A stretch of DNA of 64,000 bases from Cladorhizidae sp. MBARI D1340-BT2 (taxonomy: Eukaryota > Porifera > Demospongiae > Poecilosclerida > Cladorhizidae), in NCBI GenBank assembly GCA_028752905.1, contig JAQNBH010000303.1, positions 248,001-312,000 on the forward strand. The letters run 5' to 3'. A program made the position numbers and the translations under genes. Position 1 is the first letter of the stretch, and each line of letters begins with the position of its first letter. Below are positions 49,319 to 61,250 of the stretch, one piece after another. A model generated the notes under the pieces. The model was not told where the DNA came from and did no database searches. It worked only from the letters and a program-made list of their open reading frames with translations.

Positions 49319-50044
49319 GGCTACCACTTATATACCTGACATGCCAGCTGTGGCACTGCATGTATCCAATAGCTCTGTAGGCTACCACTTATATACCTGA
49401 CATGCCAGCTGTGGCACTGCATGTATCCAATAGCTCTGTAGGCTACCACTTATATACCTGACATGCCAGCTGTGGCACTGCATGTATCCAATAGCTCTGT
49501 AGGCTACCACTTATATACCTGACATGCCAGCTGTGGCACTGCATGTATCCAATAGCTCTGTAGGCTACCACTTATATACCTGACATGCCAGCTGTGGCAC
49601 TGCATGTATCCAATAGCTCTGTAGGCTACCACTTATATACCTGACATGCCAGCTGTGGCACTGCATGTATCCAATAGCTCTGTAGGCTACCACTTATATA
49701 CCTGACATGCCAGCTGTGGCACTGCATGTATCCAATAGCTCTGTAGGCTACCACTTATATACCTGACATGTCAGCTGTGGCACTGCATGTATCCAATAGC
49801 TCTGTAGGCTACCACTTATATACCTGACATGCCAGCTGTGGCACTGCATGTATCCAATAGCTCTGTAGGCTACCACTTATATACCTGACATGCCAGCTGT
49901 AGCACTGCATGTATCCAATAGCTCTGTAGGCTACCACTTATATACCTGACATGCCAGCTGTGGCACTGCATGTATCCAATAGCTCTGTAGGCTACCACTT
50001 ATATACCTGACATGCCAGCTGTGGCACTGCATGTATCCAATAGC
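49319..50044. repeat. 61-bp minisatellite, second block, about 12 units
   Basis: Same unit and same right end as 46241-46747, with four more copies. A single ACATGTCAG variant unit occurs in both blocks (about 46654 and 49767). This shows that the block with its exit sequence was duplicated and that copy number then changed. Confidence 0.96.
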
Positions 50045-50143
50045 GAAGAGGAGATTGAATTTGGCTTCTGGAAGAAAGTCGCTTACCCTGCCTTTAGCAA
50101 GGAGTTGCTCACTTCTTCAGAGAAAGCTCATCTTCAACAATGA
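50012..50143 (+). CDS. Small exon-like reading frame, copy 2 (function unknown)
   Basis: Copy of the frame at 46715-46864. It starts with the same MPAVALHVSN inside the last 61-bp unit, continues SEEEIEFGFWKKVAYPAFSK and ELLTSSEKAHLQQ, and stops after 43 codons where 24-bp-type repeats begin. Compared with copy 1 it has V to I, D to E, E to K and A to V changes and one silent change, and no stop or indel in the shared part. The family is unknown; it may be an exon relic. Confidence 0.25.
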   Translation: MPAVALHVSNSEEEIEFGFWKKVAYPAFSKELLTSSEKAHLQQ

Positions 50144-50540
50144 CTAGGGTTAGTGCCTGGAAAATGACTAGGATTATGGTCTGGACAATGACTATGGTTA
50201 TGGCTTGGACCATGAATAGTGTTACTGTAGACTTTGTCCAATGATTGACCCAATCAATGGACAATGACTAGGGTTAAGGTTTGGAATAGGACTAGTGTTA
50301 AGTTTATACTGTACAGTTTGACTAGGATTTGGGACTGGGCAATAACTAATAACTAGGGATACAGGTACATGTATGTAGGTCTTGGACCATGCATAGGGCC
50401 TAGCTTTAAACGAGCTTGGACAAAGACTACGATTAGGGACTGGATAATGACTTTGATTAGTGCTTGGCCTTGAACAGGTTAGTGCCTTGACAATGACTAG
50501 GGTTAGGGGTTGGACATTGACTATGGTTAGAGGTTAGGTG
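50136..50540. repeat. Degenerating 24-bp repeats
   Basis: The units begin recognisably (CAATGACTAGGGTTAGTG, CCTGGAAAATGACTAGGATT) and become increasingly disrupted by substitutions and insertions, with isolated ACAATGACTAGGGTTA fragments to about 50540. This looks like an old, eroded edge of the 24-bp family. Confidence 0.8.
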
Positions 50541-51176
50541 GTAAAGAAACAATGCTGCCTGAGCCTGTAGCCAGGAAGGTATGCTGGTAAAGAAACAAAG
50601 CTGTGGCTTGAGTTATAGCTACCAACTGTTAGCCATTCCCCAAATACATACACTATCTAGCCTGCAAGTACCGCAAAAATTATTTTAGCAGCTGGCATTG
50701 AGGAATTTACAAGATCTGTTAAGGAGTATCTAATTCACTCAGTTACCTTTCTGTGTGCTACATGCATCCCTTTTAGGGAAGAACTGGTGAATATTAATCT
50801 ACATCCCTGCTGTCAACTCTAGTACACCAGCTGGTGAATATGAATCTACATCCCTGCTGTCAACTCTAGTACACCAGCTGGTGAATATGAATCTACATCC
50901 CTGCTGTCAACTCTAGTAGATCAGCTGGTGAATATGAATCTATATCCCTGCTATCAACTTTAGTAGGGCATCTGGGGAGTGGGTAAGTTAGATGCAGCAA
51001 TGTTTGGCTATACTTTACTAGAGCAGCTGGGGAGAGCAAGATCTTGTGAAGTGTGTTATTGTTAGGACTTGTGTAGGACCTAGTTTAGGGCTTTGACAGA
51101 GGTTGGACAATGACTAGGGTTAGGACCTTAGGGCTTCTAGTAGTGTCAATTTAATCTACCTCATAAGGCTCTAACT
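50541..51176. other. Spacer with a four-copy 47-bp repeat
   Basis: CTGGTGAATATGAATCTACA-type units of 47 bp start at 50784, 50831, 50878 and 50925. A short duplicated phrase (GGTAAAGAAACAA) lies near 50550 and 50586. No gene is recognised. Confidence 0.7.
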
Positions 51177-54100
51177 ACAGGTTTAGGGCTTGGATAATGA
51201 CTAGGGTTAGGGCTTGGATAATGACTAGGTTTAGGGCTTGGATAATGACTAGGGTTAGGGCTTGGACAATGACTAGGGTTATGGCTTGGACAATGACTAG
51301 GGTTAGGGCTTGGACCATGACTAGGGTTAGGGCTTGGACAATGACTAGGGTTAGGGCTTGGACAATGACTAGGGTTAGGGCTTGGACCATGACTAGGGTT
51401 AGGGCTTGGACAATGACTAGGGTTAGGGCTTGGACCATGACTAGGGTTAGGGCTTGGACCATGACTAGGGTTAGGGCTTGGACCATGACTAGGGTTAGGG
51501 CTTGGACAATGACTAGGGTTAGGGCTTGGACAATGACTAGGGTTAGGGCTTGGACAATGACTAGGGTTATGGCTTGGACAATGACTAGGGTTAGGGCTTG
51601 GACCATGACTAGGGTTAGGGCTTGGACCATGACTAGGGTTAGGGCTTGGACCATGACTAGGGTTAGGGCTTGGACAATGACTAGGGTTAGGGCTTGGACC
51701 ATGACTAGGGTTAGGGCTTGGACAATGACTAGGGTTAGGGCTTGGACCATGACTAGGGTTAGGGCTTGGACCATGACTAGGGTTAGGGCTTGGACCATGA
51801 CTAGGGTTAGGGCTTGGACCATGACTAGGGTTAGGGCTTGGACAATGACTAGGGTTAGGGCTTGGACAATGACTAGGGTTATGGCTTGGACAATGACTAG
51901 GGTTAGGGCTTGGACCATGACTAGGGTTAGGGCTTGGACCATGACTAGGGTTAGGGCTTGGACCATGACTAGGGTTAGGGCTTGGACCATGACTAGGGTT
52001 AGGGCTTGGACCATGACTAGGGTTAGGGCTTGGACAATGACTAGGGTTAGGGCTTGGACCATGACTAGGGTTAGGGCTTGGACCATGACTAGGGTTAGGG
52101 CTTGGACAATGACTAGGGTTAGGGCTTGGACCATGACTAGGGTTAGGGCTTGGACAATGACTAGGGTTAGGGCTTGGACAATGACTAGGGTTATGGCTTG
52201 GACAATGACTAGGGTTAGGGCTTGGACCATGACTAGGGTTAGGGCTTGGACCATGACTAGGGTTAGGGCTTGGACAATGACTAGGGTTAGGGCTTGGACC
52301 ATGACTAGGGTTAGGGCTTGGACAATGACTAGGGTTAGGGCTTGGACCATGACTAGGGTTAGGGCTTGGACCATGACTAGGGTTAGGGCTTGGACCATGA
52401 CTAGGGTTAGGGCTTGGACAATGACTAGGGTTAGGGCTTGGACAATGACTAGGGTTAGGGCTTGGACAATGACTAGGGTTATGGCTTGGACAATGACTAG
52501 GGTTAGGGCTTGGACCATGACTAGGGTTAGGGCTTGGACCATGACTAGGGTTAGGGCTTGGACCATGACTAGGGTTAGGGCTTGGACAATGACTAGGGTT
52601 AGGGCTTGGACCATGACTAGGGTTAGGGCTTGGACAATGACTAGGGTTAGGGCTTGGACCATGACTAGGGTTAGGGCTTGGACGATGACTAGGGTTAGGG
52701 CTTGGACCATGACTAGGGTTAGGGCTTGGACAATGACTAGGGTTAGGGCTTGGACAATGACTAGGGTTAGGGCTTGGACAATGACTAGGGTTATGGCTTG
52801 GACAATGACTAGGGTTAGGGCTTGGAACATGACTAGGGTTAGGGCTTGGACCATGACTAGGGTTAGGGCTTGGACCATGACTAGGGTTAGGGCTTGGACA
52901 ATGACTAGGGTTAGGGCTTGGACCATGACTAGGGTTAGGGCTTGGACAATGACTAGGGTTAGGGCTTGGACCATGACTAGGGTTAGGGCTTGGACCATGA
53001 CTAGGGTTAGGGCTTGGACAATGACTAGGGTTAGGGCTTGGACCATGACTAGGGTTAGGGCTTGGACAATGACTAGGGTTAGGGCTTGGACAATGACTAG
53101 GGTTAGGGCTTGGACAATGACTAGGGTTATGGCTTGGACAATGACTAGGGTTAGGGCTTGGACAATGACTAGGGTTAGGGCTTGGACAATGACTAGGGTT
53201 AGGGCTTGGACAATGACTAGGGTTAGGGCTTGGACAATGACTAGGGTTAGGGCTTGGACAATGACTAGGGTTAGGGCTTGGACAATGACTAGGGTTATGG
53301 CTTGGACAATGACTAGGGTTAGGGCTTGGACCATGACTAGGGTTAGGGCTTGGACCATGACTAGGGTTAGGGCTTGGACCATGACTAGGGTTAGGGCTTG
53401 GACAATGACTAGGGTTAGGGCTTGGACCATGACTAGGGTTAGGGCTTGGACAATGACTAGGGTTAGGGCTTGGACCATGACTAGGGTTAGGGCTTGGACA
53501 ATGACTAGGGTTAGGGCTTGGACCATGACTAGGGTTAGGGCTTGGACCATGACTAGGGTTAGGGCTTGGACCATGACTAGGGTTAGGGCTTGGACAATGA
53601 CTAGGGTTAGGGCTTGGACAATGACTAGGGTTAGGGCTTGGACAATGACTAGGGTTATGGCTTGGACAATGACTAGGGTTAGGGCTTGGACCATGACTAG
53701 GGTTAGGGCTTGGACCATGACTAGGGTTAGGGCTTGGACAATGACTAGGGTTAGGGCTTGGACCATGACTAGGGTTAGGGCTTGGACAATGACTAGGGTT
53801 AGGGCTTGGACCATGACTAGGGTTAGGGCTTGGACCATGACTAGGGTTAGGGCTTGGACAATGACTAGGGTTAGGGCTTGGACAATGACTAGGGTTATGG
53901 CTTGGACAATGACTAGGGTTAGGGCTTGGACAATGACTAGGGTTAGGGCTTGGACAATGACTAGGGTTAGGGCTTGGACAATGACTAGGGTTATGGCTTG
54001 GACAATGACTAGGGTTAGGGCTTGGACCATGACTAGGGTTAGGGCTTGGACCATGACTAGGGTTAGGGCTTGGACAATGACTAGGGTTAGGGCTTGGACC

Positions 54101-57100
54101 ATGACTAGGGTTAGGGCTTGGACAATGACTAGGGTTAGGGCTTGGACAATGACTAGGGTTAGGGCTTGGACCATGACTAGGGTTAGGGCTTGGACAATGA
54201 CTAGGGTTAGGGCTTGGACCATGACTAGGGTTAGGGCTTGGACAATGACTAGGGTTAGGGCTTGGACCATGACTAGGGTTAGGGCTTGGACAATGACTAA
54301 GGTTAGGGCTTGGACAATGACTAGGGTTAGGGCTTGGACAATGACTAGGGTTAGGGCTTGGACAATGACTAGGGTTATGGCTTGGACAATGACTAGGGTT
54401 AGGGCTTGGACAATGACTAGGGTTAGGTCTTGGACAATGACTAGGGTTAGGGCTTGGACAATGACTAGGGTTATGGCTTGGACAATGACTAGGGTTAGGG
54501 CTTGGACCATGACTAGGGTTAGGGCTTGGACCATGACTAGGGTTAGGGCTTGGACAATGACTAGGGTAAGGGCTTGGACCATGACTAGGGTTAGGGCTTG
54601 GACAATGACTAGGGTTAGGGCTTGGACAATGACTAGGGTTAGGGCTTGGACCATGACTAGGGTTAGGGCTTGGACAATGACTGGGGTTAGGGCTTGGACC
54701 ATGACTAGGGTTAGGGCTTGGACAATGACTAGGGTTAGGGCTTGGACCATGACTAGGGTTAGGGCTTGGACAATGACTAGGGTTAGGGCTTGGACAATGA
54801 CTAGGGTTAGGGCTTGGACAATGACTAGGGTTAGGGCTTGGCAATGACTAGGGTTAGGGCTTGGACCATGACTAGGGTTAGGGCTTGGACAATGACTAGG
54901 GTTAGGGCTTGGACCATGACTAGGGTTAGGGCTTGGACAATGACTAGGGTTAGGGCTTGGACCATGACTAGGGTTAGGGCTTGGACCATGACTAGGGTTA
55001 GGGCTTGGACAATGACTAGGGTTAGGGCTTGGACCATGACTAGGGTTAGGGCTTGGATAATGATTAGGGTTAGGGCTTGGACAATGACTAGGGTTAGGAT
55101 TTGGACCATGACTAGGGTTAGGGCTTGGACCATGACTAGGGTTAGGGCTTGGACAATGACTAGGGTTAGGGCTTGGACCATGACTAGGGTTAGGGATTGG
55201 ACAATGACTAGGGTTAGGGCTTGGACAATGACTAGGGTTAGGGCTTGGACAATGACTAGGGTTAGGGCTTGGCAATGACTAGGGTTAGGGCTTGGACCAT
55301 GACTAGGGTTAGGGCTTGGACAATGACTAGGGTTAGGGCTTGGACCATGACTAGGGTTAGGGCTTGGACAATGACTAGGGTTAGGGCTTGGACCATGACT
55401 AGGGTTAGGGCTTGGACAATGACTAGGGTTAGGGCTTGGACCATGACTAGGGTTAGGGCTTGGACCATGACTAGGGTTAGGGCTTGGACAATGACTAGGG
55501 TTAGGGCTTGGACCATGACTAGGGTTAGGGCTTGGACAATGACTAGGGTTAGGGCTTGGACAATGACTAGGGTTAGGGCTTGGACAATGACTAGGGTTAT
55601 GGCTTGGACAATGACTAGGGTTAGGGCTTGGACAATGACTAGGGTTAGGGCTTGGACAATGACTAGGGTTAGGGCTTGGACAATGACTAGGGTTATGGCT
55701 TGGACAATGACTAGGGTTAGGGCTTGGACCATGACTAGGGTTAGGGCTTGGACCATGACTAGGGTTAGGGCTTGGACAATGACTAGGGTTAGGGCTTGGA
55801 CCATGACTAGGGTTAGGGCTTGGACAATGACTAGGGTTAGGGCTTGGACAATGACTAGGGTTAGGGCTTGGACCATGACTAGGGTTAGGGCTTGGACAAT
55901 GACTAGGGTTAGAGCTTGGACCATGACTAGGGTTAGGGCTTGGACAATGACTAGGGTTAGGGCTTGGACCATGACTAGGGTTATGGCTTGGACAATGACT
56001 AAGGTTAGGGCTTGGACAATGACTAGGGTTAGGGCTTGGACAATGACTAGGGTTAGGGCTTGGACAATGACTAGGGTTATGGCTTGGACAATGACTAGGG
56101 TTAGGGCTTGGACAATGACTAGGGTTAGGTCTTGGACAATGACTAGGGTTAGGGCTTGGACAATGACTAGGGTTATGGCTTGGACAATGACTAGGGTTAG
56201 GGCTTGGACCATGACTAGGGTTAGGGCTTGGACCATGACTAGGGTTAGGGCTTGGACAATGACTAGGGTAAGGGCTTGGACCATGACTAGGGTTAGGGCT
56301 TGGACAATGACTAGGGTTAGGGCTTGGACAATGACTAGGGTTAGGGCTTGGACCATGACTAGGGTTAGGGCTTGGACAATGACTGGGGTTAGGGCTTGGA
56401 CCATGACTAGGGTTAGGGCTTGGACAATGACTAGGGTTAGGGCTTGGACCATGACTAGGGTTAGGGCTTGGACAATGACTAGGGTTAGGGCTTGGACAAT
56501 GACTAGGGTTAGGGCTTGGACAATGACTAGGGTTAGGGCTTGGCAATGACTAGGGTTAGGGCTTGGACCATGACTAGGGTTAGGGCTTGGACAATGACTA
56601 GGGTTAGGGCTTGGACCATGACTAGGGTTAGGGCTTGGACAATGACTAGGGTTAGGGCTTGGACCATGACTAGGGTTAGGGCTTGGACCATGACTAGGGT
56701 TAGGGCTTGGACAATGACTAGGGTTAGGGCTTGGACCATGACTAGGGTTAGGGCTTGGACAATGATTAGGGTTAGGGCTTGTACAATGACTAGGGTTAGG
56801 ATTTGGACCATGACTAGGGTTAGGGCTTGGACCATGACTAGGGTTAGGGCTTGGACAATGACTAGGGTTAGGGCTTGGACCATGACTAGGGTTAGGGATT
56901 GGACAATGACTAGGGTTAGGGCTTGGACAATGACTAGGGTTAGGGCTTGGACAATGACTAGGGTTAGGGCTTGGACAATGACTAGGGTTAGGGCTTGGCA
57001 ATGACTAGGGTTAGGGCTTGGACCATGACTAGGGTTAGGGCTTGGACAATGACTAGGGTTAGGGCTTGGACCATGACTAGGGTTAGGGCTTGGACAATGA

Positions 57101-60100
57101 CTAGGGTTAGGGCTTGGACCATGACTAGGGTTAGGGCTTGGACCATGACTAGGGTTAGGGCTTGGACAATGACTAGGGTTAGGGCTTGGACCATGACTAG
57201 GGTTAGGGCTTGGACAATGATTAGGGTTAGGGCTTGGACAATGACTAGGGTTAGGGCTTGGACCATGACTAGGGTTAGGGCTTGGACAATGACTAGGGTT
57301 AGGGCTTGGACCATGACTAGGGTTAGGGCTTGGACAATGACTAGGGTTAGGGCTTGGACAATGACTATGGTTAGGGCTTGGACCATGACCAGGGTTAGGG
57401 CTTGGACAATGACTAGGGTTAGGGCTTGGACAATGACTAGGGTTAGGGCTTGGACAATGACTAGGGTTAGGGCTTGGACAATGACTAGGGTTAGGGCTTG
57501 GACAATGACTAAGGTTAGGGCTTGGACAATGACTAAGGTTAGGGCTTGGACAATGACTAAGGTTAGGGCTTGGACAATGACTAGGGTTAGTGTTAGGGCT
57601 TGGATTATGACTATGGTTAGGGCTTGGACAATGACTAGGGTTAGGGCTTGGACAATGACTAGGGTTAGGGCTTGGACAATGACTAGGGTTAGGGCTTGGA
57701 CAATGACTAGGGTTAGGGCTTGGACAATGACTAAGGTTAGGGCTTGGAGAATGACTAGGGTCAGGGCTTGGACAATGACTAGGGTTAGGGCTTGGACAAT
57801 GACTAGGGTTAGGGCTTGGACAATGACTAAGGTTAGGGCTTGGACAATGACTAAGGTTAGGGCTTGGACAATGACTAGGGTTAGGGCTTGGACAATGACT
57901 AGGGTTAGGGCTTGGACCATGACTAGGGTTAGGGCTTGGACAATGACTAGGGTTAGGGCTTGGACAATGACTAGGGTTAGGGCTTGGACCTTGACTAGGG
58001 TTAGGGCTTGGACAATGACTAGGGTTAGGGCTTGGACCATGACTAGGGTTAGGGCTTGGACAATGACTAGGGTTAGGGCTTGGACCATGACTAGGGTTAG
58101 GGCTTGGACAATGACTAAGGTTAGGGCTTGGACAATGACTAGGGTTAGGGCTTGGACAATGACTAGGGTTAGGGCTTGGACAATGACTAGGGTTATGGCT
58201 TGGACAATGACTAGGGTTAGGGCTTGGACAATGACTAGGGTTAGGTCTTGGACAATGACTAGGGTTAGGGCTTGGACAATGACTAGGGTTATGGCTTGGA
58301 CAATGACTAGGGTTAGGGCTTGGACCATGACTAGGGTTAGGGCTTGGACCATGACTAGGGTTAGGGCTTGGACCATGACTAGGGTTAGGGCTTGGACCAT
58401 GACTAGGGTTAGGGCTTGGACAATGACTAGGGTTAGGGCTTGGACAATGACTAGGGTTAGGGCTTGGACCATGACTAGGGTTAGGGCTTGGACAATGACT
58501 GGGGTTAGGGCTTGGACCATGACTAGGGTTAGGGCTTGGACAATGACTAGGGTTAGGGCTTGGACCATGACTAGGGTTAGGGCTTGGACAATGACTAGGG
58601 TTAGGGCTTGGACAATGACTAGGGTTAGGGCTTGGACAATGACTAGGATTAGGGCTTGGCAATGACTAGGGTTAGGGCTTGGACCATGACTAGGGTTAGG
58701 GCTTGGACAATGACTAGGGTTAGGGCTTGGACCATGACTAGGGTTAGGGCTTGGACAATGACTAGGGTTAGGGCTTGGACCATGACTAGGGTTAGGGCTT
58801 GGACCATGACTAGGGTTAGGGCTTGGACAATGACTAGGGTTAGGGCTTGGACCATGACTAGGGTTAGGGCTTGGACAATGATTAGGGTTAGGGCTTGGAC
58901 AATGACTAGGGTTAGGATTTGGACCATGACTAGGGTTAGGGCTTGGACCATGACTAGGGTTAGGGCTTGGACAATGACTAGTGTTAGGGCTTGGACCATG
59001 ACTAGGGTTAGGGCTTGGACAATGACTAGGGTTAGGGCTTGGACAATGACTAGGGTTAGGGCTTGGACAATGACTAGGGTTAGGGCTTGGCAATGACTAG
59101 GGTTAGGGCTTGGACCATGACTAGGGTTAGGGCTTGGACAATGACTAGGGTTAGGGCTTGGACCATGACTAGGGTTAGGGCTTGGACAATGACTAGGGTT
59201 AGGGCTTGGACCATGACTAGGGTTAGGGCTTGGACCATGACTAGGGTTAGGGCTTGGACAATGACTAGGGTTAGGGCTTGGACCATGACTAGGGTTAGGG
59301 CTTGGACAATGATTAGGGTTAGGGCTTGGACAATGACTAGGGTTAGGGCTTGGACCATGACTAGGGTTAGGGCTTGGACAATGACTAGGGTTAGGGCTTG
59401 GACCATGACTAGGGTTAGGGCTTGGACAATGACTAGGGTTAGGGCTTGGACAATGACTAGGGTTAGGGCTTGGACCATGTCTAGGGTTAGGGCTTGGACA
59501 ATGACTAGGGTTAGGGCTTGGACAATGACTAGGGTTAGGGCTTGGACAATGACTAGGGTTAGGGCTTGGACAATGACTAGGGTTAGGGCTTGGACAATGA
59601 CTAAGGTTAGGGCTTGGACAATGACTAAGGTTAGGGCTTGGACAATGACTAAGGTTAGGGCTTGGACAATGACTAGGGTTAGTGTTAGGGCTTGGATTAT
59701 GACTATGGTTAGGGCTTGGACAATGACTAGGGTTAGGGCTTGGACAATGACTAGGGTTAGGGCTTGGACAATGACTAGGGTTAGGGCTTGGACAATGACT
59801 AGGGTTAGGGCTTGGACAATGACTAAGGTTAGGGCTTGGAGAATGACTAGGGTTAGGGCTTGGACAATGACTAGGGTTAGGGCTTGGACAATGACTAGGG
59901 TTAGGGCTTGGACAATGACTAAGGTTAGGGCTTGGACAATGACTAAGGTTAGGGCTTGGACAATGACTAAGGTTAGGGCTTGGACAATGACTAGGGTTAG
60001 GGCTTGGACAATGACTAAGGTTAGGGCTTGGACAATGACTAGGGTTAGTGCCTGGACAATGACTAGGGTTAGTGTTAGGGCTTGGATTATGACTAGGGTT

Positions 60101-61133
60101 AGGACTTGGACAATGACTACGGTTAGGGCTTGGACCATGACTAGGGTTAGGGCTTGGACAATGACTAAGGTTAGGGCTTGGAGAATGACTAGGGTTAGGG
60201 CTTGGACAATGACTAGGGTTAGGGCTTGGACAATGACTAGGGTTAGGGCTTGGACAATGACTAAGGTTAGGGCTTGGACAATGACTAAGGTTAGGGCTTG
60301 GACAATGACTAAGGTTAGGGCTTGGACAATGACTAGGGTTAGTGTTAGGGCTTGGATTATGACTAGGGTTAGGGCTTGGACAATGACTAGGGTTAGGGCT
60401 TGGACCATGACTAGGGTTAGGGCTTGGACAATGACTAGGGTTAGGGCTTGGACAATGACTAAGGTTAGGGCTTGGAGAATGACTAGGGTTAGGGCTTGGA
60501 CAATGACTAGGGTTAGGGCTTGGACAATGACTAGGGTATGGGCTTGGACAATGACTAAGGTTAGGGCTTGGACAATGACTAAGGTTAGGGCTTGGACAAT
60601 GACTAAGGTTAGGGCTTGGACAATGACTAGGGTTAGGGCTTGGACAATGACTAAGGTTAGGGCTTGGACAATGACTAAGGTTAGGATTGGGAGGATCAGG
60701 GGCAAGGGATTGGCTAGGGCTAGGGCAATAGCTAGGGTTAGGGTTAGGGCTTGGACAATGACTAGGGTTAGGGCTTGGACAACGACTAGGGTTAGGGCTT
60801 GGACAATGACTAGGGTTAGGGCTTGGACAATGACTAAGTTAGGGCTTGGACAATGACTAAGGTTAGGGCTTGGACAATGACTAAGGTTAGGGCTTGGACA
60901 ATGACTAGGGTTAGGGCTTGGACAATGACTAGGGTAAGGGCTTGGACAATGACTAAGGTTAGGATTGGGAGGATCAGGGGCAAGGGATTGGCTAGGGCTA
61001 GGGCAATAGCTAGGGTTAGGGTTAGGGCTTGGACAATGACTATGGTTAGGGCTTGGACAATGACTAAGGTTAGGGCTTGGACAATGACTAAGGTTAGGGC
61101 TTGGACAATGACTAGGGTTAGGGCCTGTACAAT
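51177..61133. repeat. Telomere-like 24-bp array C, about 10 kb (over 400 units)
   Basis: The longest array, in the same orientation as A, B and E. In 51.2-54.5 kb a GGTTATGG variant recurs about every 288-336 bp (12-14 units). Units missing one A (GGCAATGAC) occur at 54840, 55271, 56542, 56997, 58658 and 59089, marking three copies of a 1.7-2.1 kb higher-order block. From about 57480, CTAAGGTTA and GGTTAGTGTTAGGG (a 6-bp insertion) variants appear in repeated sets. Open frames up to 1366 codons on both strands result from the 24-bp period. Confidence 0.98.
60683..61030. repeat. Border motif captured inside array C, two copies
   Basis: AGGATTGGGAGGATCAGGGG, continuing through CAAGGGATTGGCTAGGGCTA and GGGCAATAGC, lies at 60683 and again 278 bp later at 60961. 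This sequence is otherwise the single-copy right border of arrays A, B and C, so border DNA has been drawn into the array and duplicated with the repeats. Confidence 0.9.
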
Positions 61134-61250
61134 GATGGGTTAGGGTTTGGAAGGTCAGGGCCAAGCTAGGGATAGGGCAATGGCTAGAGTTAGAGATGAA
61201 TGGGATTAAGGCAAGTATGTCCTCCATTCTTGATTCTTAAAATCTTATGG
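61134..61250. repeat. Right border of array C
   Basis: GGTTTGGAAGGTCAGGGCCA, then a shortened border (AAGCTAGGGATAGGG) and GAATGGGATTAAGGCAAG, as in A and B. Confidence 0.88.

Noticed and set aside
51177..61133. A true chromosome end
   Set aside because: The repeat is not pure TTAGGG, and single-copy flank and a transposon follow on the right. It is internal, whatever its origin.
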